The notes under the pieces: model-generated | Database searches by the model: none | Seen by the model: the letters and a program-made list of their open reading frames with translations, nothing else | Told to the model about the DNA's origin: nothing | Assembly: GCA_905250125.1 (NCBI GenBank) | Contig: CAJNOL010000670.1 | Span: forward strand, 5,576 to 69,575 | DNA length: 64,000 nucleotides | Source of the DNA: Rotaria sordida | Lineage: Eukaryota; Rotifera; Eurotatoria; Philodinida; Philodinidae | Direction of reading: 5' to 3' | Shown: in pieces, positions 59,592 through 64,000 of the stretch | How the letters are laid out: every line of letters begins with the position of its first letter | Numbering within the stretch: the stretch's first letter is position 1 | Translations under genes and position numbers: made by a program

Positions 59592-60101
59592 GGAGCACCT
59601 GCAATATTACAATCCGACAACGGGCGTAAATTAATTACCAAAGTTATTGAAGAACTAGCAGCTATGTGGAAATGACTTAAGATCATACATGGAAGAGCAC
59701 ACCATCCACAATCTCAAAGATCTGTTGAGCGCTGTAACCAAAATACAAAACAATTGATCGGTATGTGTAATTCAGAGCGCGGCGTTTTCATGGAAACAAT
59801 TCAAATTAGGACTCCCTAAACTGTCCACATAATTTTTGGAACTATAATGCATCACAAGTAGAATATGGTGAAATTAATTTAAAAAGTTTTCTTTGGGAAT
59901 TGCAGGATGCATCAGAACCTATTCCGTTGAACGATTTTGTGAAGAAGAAAAATAAATATTTTCAGTAAGATATTATTCTAAAATACGCATTCGCATTTTT
60001 AATATATACATTTGAATATTTGTCTTTTGTAGATGTGAAAAGCTTGAACTTTTAACAGAAACTCCTGATCGATTTTTTGCTGATTTATGCAAAATGTGAT
60101 G
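59592..60101 (+). pseudogene. Integrase (rve, DDE) relic
   Basis: The reading GAPAILQSDNGRKLI, then EELAAMW, a TGA, LKIIHGRAHHPQSQRSVERC and NQNTKQLIGM matches the integrase core found in domesticated and transposon-borne integrases of the Ginger/KRBA2/ZBED9 kind and in Gypsy elements. The second catalytic Asp (SDNG) and the Glu (SVER) are visible. A TGA lies between them and further frameshifts follow. A downstream intron-like gap precedes LLTETPDRFFADLCKM-like sequence. The element type cannot be settled from this fragment. Confidence 0.75.
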
Positions 60102-60498
60102 AAGAATTAATTTATATTTCAAATGAAATTTGTCATACTAATTTAATACTTTCATTGACTAATTGATAAAAAGTTATAGAAGAACAATGTCGAAATTAAG
60201 TATTAACTTTAAATACATCATAGGATGATGAGAAAGTTCTCGGATTGCCCTATGTTTGTTTAAGGAAACGACATTTCGCCCATTTCACTATCCTATATAC
60301 TAGAGGGAGTGGTTATGATATTCCACGAGGAGTTTGATCCTTTTAACTTAATCTTGAGGTGTTGTTCCGAAGTGAACGATTTGACCCCTCGGTTATTGCT
60401 AGAATCCATCAGATATTTCAACCTTAACAAAATTAAAGAGATTTCTAGATCACGACCGAATTTTATATGATATTAATAATGGTTAACAGACCCGAATT

Positions 60499-60552
60499 GG
60501 GGTGTGGGTGTGGGTGTAGATAAAGAGAAGATCCGCACCCACACCCACACCC
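60499..60552. repeat. Telomere-like hairpin with spacer TAAAGAGAAGATC
   Basis: GGGTGTGGGTGTGGGTGTAGA arm in near-perfect units, spacer TAAAGAGAAGATC, then GCACCCACACCCACACCC. The spacer is identical over 13 bp to that at 26054. Confidence 0.85.
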
Positions 60553-61689
60553 AGTGCCGTCAGCATCAGTGTAGTCACTACGGATGGCGAACATTTCGCA
60601 CTAAGTCATTACGAACTCCTGTCACATGTCCGGGTGTTCGAAAATGATTTTTGTCCCGGACAACGTTCATTACGAACATCCTGTTTTTTTAATTTTTGAT
60701 TGATTTTTGCATTTCGGACTCTCGTACACATAATTATGGACACCCTGTCTTTTTTTCCTTATGTTCGGAGATCGTAATGAAAAGTTGGTGCGAAATGTCC
60801 CTTTCCCATCACTACACCGACGAACGTCAGTGTGACTTTGTCGGTGGACAGTATACTGAAACTACATATCCTTAGGCTAAGGAAACACAAAGTTGCATAT
60901 CCAAAACTTAATTTTATACATGCAGACATGTTGTCTTTTCTAGCAGAATCATGTGTGTATCTTATTATGTTTCTATAATAACACGCAAAAAAGTGGGACA
61001 TATATGTCCCACCACCCATCAAAGGGTTAATGATAATATTTCCAGAAAAATACATATAAAAAGTAACCAAGTCAGCGACCATCGATTGGATAACTTCTAT
61101 TGCAATCAGTCAAACTAATCCTTCATTTAGTCATATCTGTTATTTAATCACTGCCTGTCTGTCAGTAAACAAGAAATTTCATAAGTCTTCGAAACCTGCG
61201 TTAGATTTGTATATTGATTGGATGTTTGTTAGAAATGAGCATTAATAATTAAATATATAAGTGAATTGCAACTTTTTAGTAGGATTAGGATTTTAGCTGT
61301 ATTTCCATAATAACTTTTGTTCTCATCGACCAATTTGGACAATTTTTTTATATGTTATTATTCTCTGTATGCTCCACTACTACACCAAATTTTAGCTCTT
61401 TAGCTCATACCATCGAGTATCTATAAATCTCACATTGTGAAAAAATCGTATTTGATATGAAGATGTGTTAAGAAAAGTGTATTTTCTTCGTATAAAAAGG
61501 AGGAGAAAAAATTTAATCCATAGTCCATTTTGTACAGCTTGAAACGTTCTTTCAAATGATATACTTCCTGTATTTCTTTCTCTTTCTTTTCACATAAATT
61601 TGCTTCAAACACATAATTACAGACATTTATTCATTTTCGCGTAGACTCACCTTATTTTTTAATTTTCTCCGTCTGACTACGATTTGATT

Positions 61690-61900
61690 AAGAATAAGTA
61701 GCCACGACCGGTTTCGACCTTGCTTAAGGGTCTCATCAGATCGCTTTCTTCAAATTCAACATCATAAAATGACGATGAAATTGCAATCAACCTCTAGAAT
61801 AGAGGAGATAGAGTAGTAAAACTTTGATGATGAATTTGAATAAAGCCATCCGATGAGACCCTTAGACAAGGTCGAAATCGGTCATGACTACTTATTCTTA
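61690..61900. repeat. 211-bp foldback (MITE-like)
   Basis: The arms 61690-61765 and 61822-61900 are inverted: AAGAATAAGTAGCCACGACC and GGTTTCGACCTTGCTTAAGG pair with their complements near 61900 and 61870, continuing to TTCAAATTCA. No coding capacity; probably a small non-autonomous element. Confidence 0.8.
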
Positions 61901-62420
61901 GTGTGTTCACCCTCACCCTGAAGATTTTTCGATGATATTTTAAGAGATGATTGGAGTACAGTGGAGCTATATATGCTCAAAGTTTCAGCTTAATCTGCTC
62001 AGACTTCACTAGAGAACGAGCATAGGCATTCAATGATTCCACAATCATTCTTATTGTGAAGGATTACTTCAACTTCGGTTTTTATATAAACGTGTATCCC
62101 ATATGAACCTCTATCGATTGATGAAACTCGCAAGTCTCTACCTCGTTCCTGGTTCGAGTTATTCAAAAAAACAGTGACGGACATTCTATTTTGAAATGGA
62201 TAGTAGTTCTAACTGCCTCTATTTTCTTTGTTCTCACCTTACCTCGATTTATCTCAAGTTTCAACTATTGCGTTAATCATTTACATTCGCTTGCAAAATC
62301 CTATTCTTCTCTTTTTTTCAAAGAACAGGATCAGGATTAGAATACTATCGTTAATGAGAGATTCTCCATCTGGCAAACACACTTCATGACTTAAAAAAAC
62401 AACAAATAACGATGGTTGGC

Positions 62421-62444
62421 ATATATATATATATATATATATAT
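62421..62444. repeat. (AT)n microsatellite
   Basis: Twelve AT units just upstream of the thaumatin-like gene. Confidence 0.9.
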
Positions 62445-62487
62445 AGACGACGTCAAAAGCAAGAAATCTGCATTTCTTTTCGTTAAA

Positions 62488-63100
62488 ATGAATACAGGAC
62501 TATTTTTCTTCTTCATCATCATATTCATTACAGTCGGTACGTGTAGTTGAACAATAATATGGTCTTTCTGATAATGTAATGTGAAGCGACCTCTTTTTAG
62601 TTTCTGGAGTAACAGTTCGAGTGAAGAACAATTGTTGGTGGCCTCTAAAAGTTCACATTGGCAGTGGTGACGGAGGTCGTTGGATAGACCCTGGAAGAGA
62701 TAGTTGGGGTAATAATGGTCGATCCGATCGCACTTGGGCCGAACAGTCTGGTATTTGGGGTGATGACACACTGGCTGAGATTAATGACGACAATGGTCGT
62801 ATTTGGTACGATATTTCTCTGGTAGATGGTTTTACCTATCCGATGGCTCTAGTTCCAGTTGGAGGTGGTGGAGGCAACCGTCGAAATCTGTACTGTCTAG
62901 GTTGGAATGTTCTCAATGAGTGTCCTGACAACTTGAAGGTCTGGGTAAATGGGCAAGTCAAAGCATGCAAAAATCATTCGGTTAATCCAGGCCATTTCAA
63001 GGTTCGGTGTCCAGATGCCTATTCATGGTGGGGAGATGATCAGTCTTCCATGGCTGATACCTGGCATCCTGATCATATCGAAGTTACCTTTTGCCCATAA
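62488..63100 (+). CDS. Secreted thaumatin-like protein
   Basis: Two exons (62488-62536, 62601-63100) encode 182 residues. Residues 1-~19 are a signal peptide (MNTGLFFFFIIIFITVVSG). The mature part is a thaumatin-family barrel: VTVRVKNNCWWPL, DDTLAEIND, IWYDISLVDGFTYPMALVP, CPDAYSWWGDD and the C-terminal HIEVTFCP, equivalent to the family's TFCP ending. The acidic cleft residues characteristic of the family can be placed (Arg in DRTWAE, Glu and Asp in the following strands). It is shorter than the usual ~200-220 residues, and only about six Cys are present where canonical members have 10 or 16. Thaumatin-like proteins are secreted, bind carbohydrate and are often antifungal. Acquisition by lateral transfer is possible because bdelloids carry many foreign genes, but the intron is host-like and some animals also have this family. 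Confidence 0.85.
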
Positions 63101-64000
63101 ATCTTCTGTAAATTCGTCTTTTTTTTGTCTATTATCAGACTCATGATGATAATTGTTGATCGCGTTGTTTTTAGTATGCAATAGTCTAGTTACACAACAG
63201 GAAGCAATTCATGTTTACTCAAAGAATGACTGAAGATGCTCCTCTTTTGTATTCTCTTATTGTGAAACAATGTTTCTCAGTTAGTCGATGATTTGCGACA
63301 AATCTGAGGCAACATTGCCAAGGAGTAGTTTATCGATTTCAATGAGTGTATGATGAGCGTAGAATAATAATATTCATCTCCTAGTGTCTTATAGCCAATC
63401 GGTTGGACGTTGCACGATGGTATTATTTAGATCTAGCGCACTATTTCGAAGATGAATCCTGTTGAGATCAACGGTAGTAATTGAATATAATATATTCATA
63501 AAACTTTGCATTTCGATCAAGTGTGAAATAGTTGGAATAGTGTTTGGTTATAGTAGCCATATGGTGTACTTCTCTAATCTGTTCATTTTATATGGAAACA
63601 AAGAAATAAGTGGCGTTGTCTTACATTACTCTCCTATAGGATCAAGCGATTGAAAACAGCCTATTATTGATTTCGATAATTGGTTGCTAGACGAAGTCCA
63701 ATGCTATCTTCACTACGATCGTAGCGGCAGATCGTATTTTGGTAGCTTCAGTTCGATGCAAGGAACGTTACCACTTTTTATGCATTTTCACTTTCCTTTT
63801 TAATGGTTTTCTCCGTCTTGCTGGGAGCACCACAAGCCAACAATGAATATCTTAGGAAGAATAATGTCACTTTTATGACTTATAACATGATTTCATCAAG
63901 GAAAAAACCATAAAAGCTTTCATTTATGAATCATCTACGTTTCGTTCACTCGTACAAAAGTTTCGATTCCTTAAACTGGAAGAAAAACTAGCAAAATACA
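63101..64000. other. Downstream region, nothing seen
   Basis: No gene or clear repeat recognised in the last 900 bp. A small frame at 63462-63653 has no family signature. Confidence 0.4.

Larger units (their letters stand above)
60102..62487. other. Intergenic region with palindromes
   Basis: No gene recognised. It contains the telomere-like hairpin at 60499, the foldback at 61690 and an (AT)n run at 62421. Short open frames have no family signature. Confidence 0.45.

Noticed and set aside
1..64000. CRISPR arrays, operons, ribosome binding sites, bacterial phage or defence islands.
   Set aside because: Spliced genes, histone and MBT proteins and mariner elements show a eukaryotic nuclear genome; no array of regularly spaced repeats was seen.

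Overview
The window looks like nuclear DNA of a bdelloid rotifer. It is AT-rich, its genes carry many short GT-AG introns (about 45-100 bp), and GGGTGT/TGTGGG-type repeats recur; from memory TGTGGG is the bdelloid telomere unit. No bacterial, organellar or viral genome organisation is visible. Exon models were built by hand from splice sites. For every multi-exon gene called intact, the summed exon length divides by three and the protein reads through.

Layout. 0.5-10.9 kb: three conserved housekeeping genes on the + strand, a four-MBT-repeat chromatin reader (L3MBTL2/MBTD1-like), histone macroH2A and sphingosine kinase. 11.2-13.0 kb: a decayed GH65 (PGGHG/ATHL1-like) glycosidase on the - strand. 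13.8-15.6 kb: a foldback repeat and one copy of a decayed duplicated segment. 16.1-31.0 kb: three - strand genes in tandem, an ankyrin/ADP-ribosyltransferase, a duplicated-module helical-repeat TIR protein, and a SAM/KH-like/macro-like/TIR protein whose 4-kb intron carries a stack of nested transposons. 32.7-36.6 kb: a divergent + strand paralogue of that last gene. 37.7-38.5 kb: the second copy of the decayed segment. 39.8-44.1 kb: a large protein with a PIN/NYN-like N-terminus and about a dozen C2H2 fingers. 44.2-45.1 kb: a dead mariner. 45.6 kb: a 76-residue WWE-domain protein. 47.1-51.8 kb: a PARP1 gene with three disabling lesions. 53.2 kb: a tRNA-Gly(UCC) split by an 88-bp insertion. 53-64 kb: gene-poor, with an LRR-like fragment, an unrecognised four-exon gene, an integrase relic, several palindromic repeats and a secreted thaumatin-like protein.

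How the genes may work together. From 16 to 52 kb the recognisable non-transposon genes are dominated by domains that consume NAD+ or that make, bind or read ADP-ribose: ART, TIR (three copies), macro-like, WWE and PARP1. The two KH/macro-like/TIR paralogues have a PARP14-like scaffold with TIR near the C-terminus instead of WWE-PARP. The best candidate for an undescribed system is this locus, a possible NAD+-based nucleic-acid-sensing or immune module. That role is inference from domain content only.

Structural highlights are a hAT-like insertion abutting a 5' splice site whose target duplication is the first 8 nt of the intron, telomere-like palindromes with a shared spacer, and the interrupted tRNA gene.
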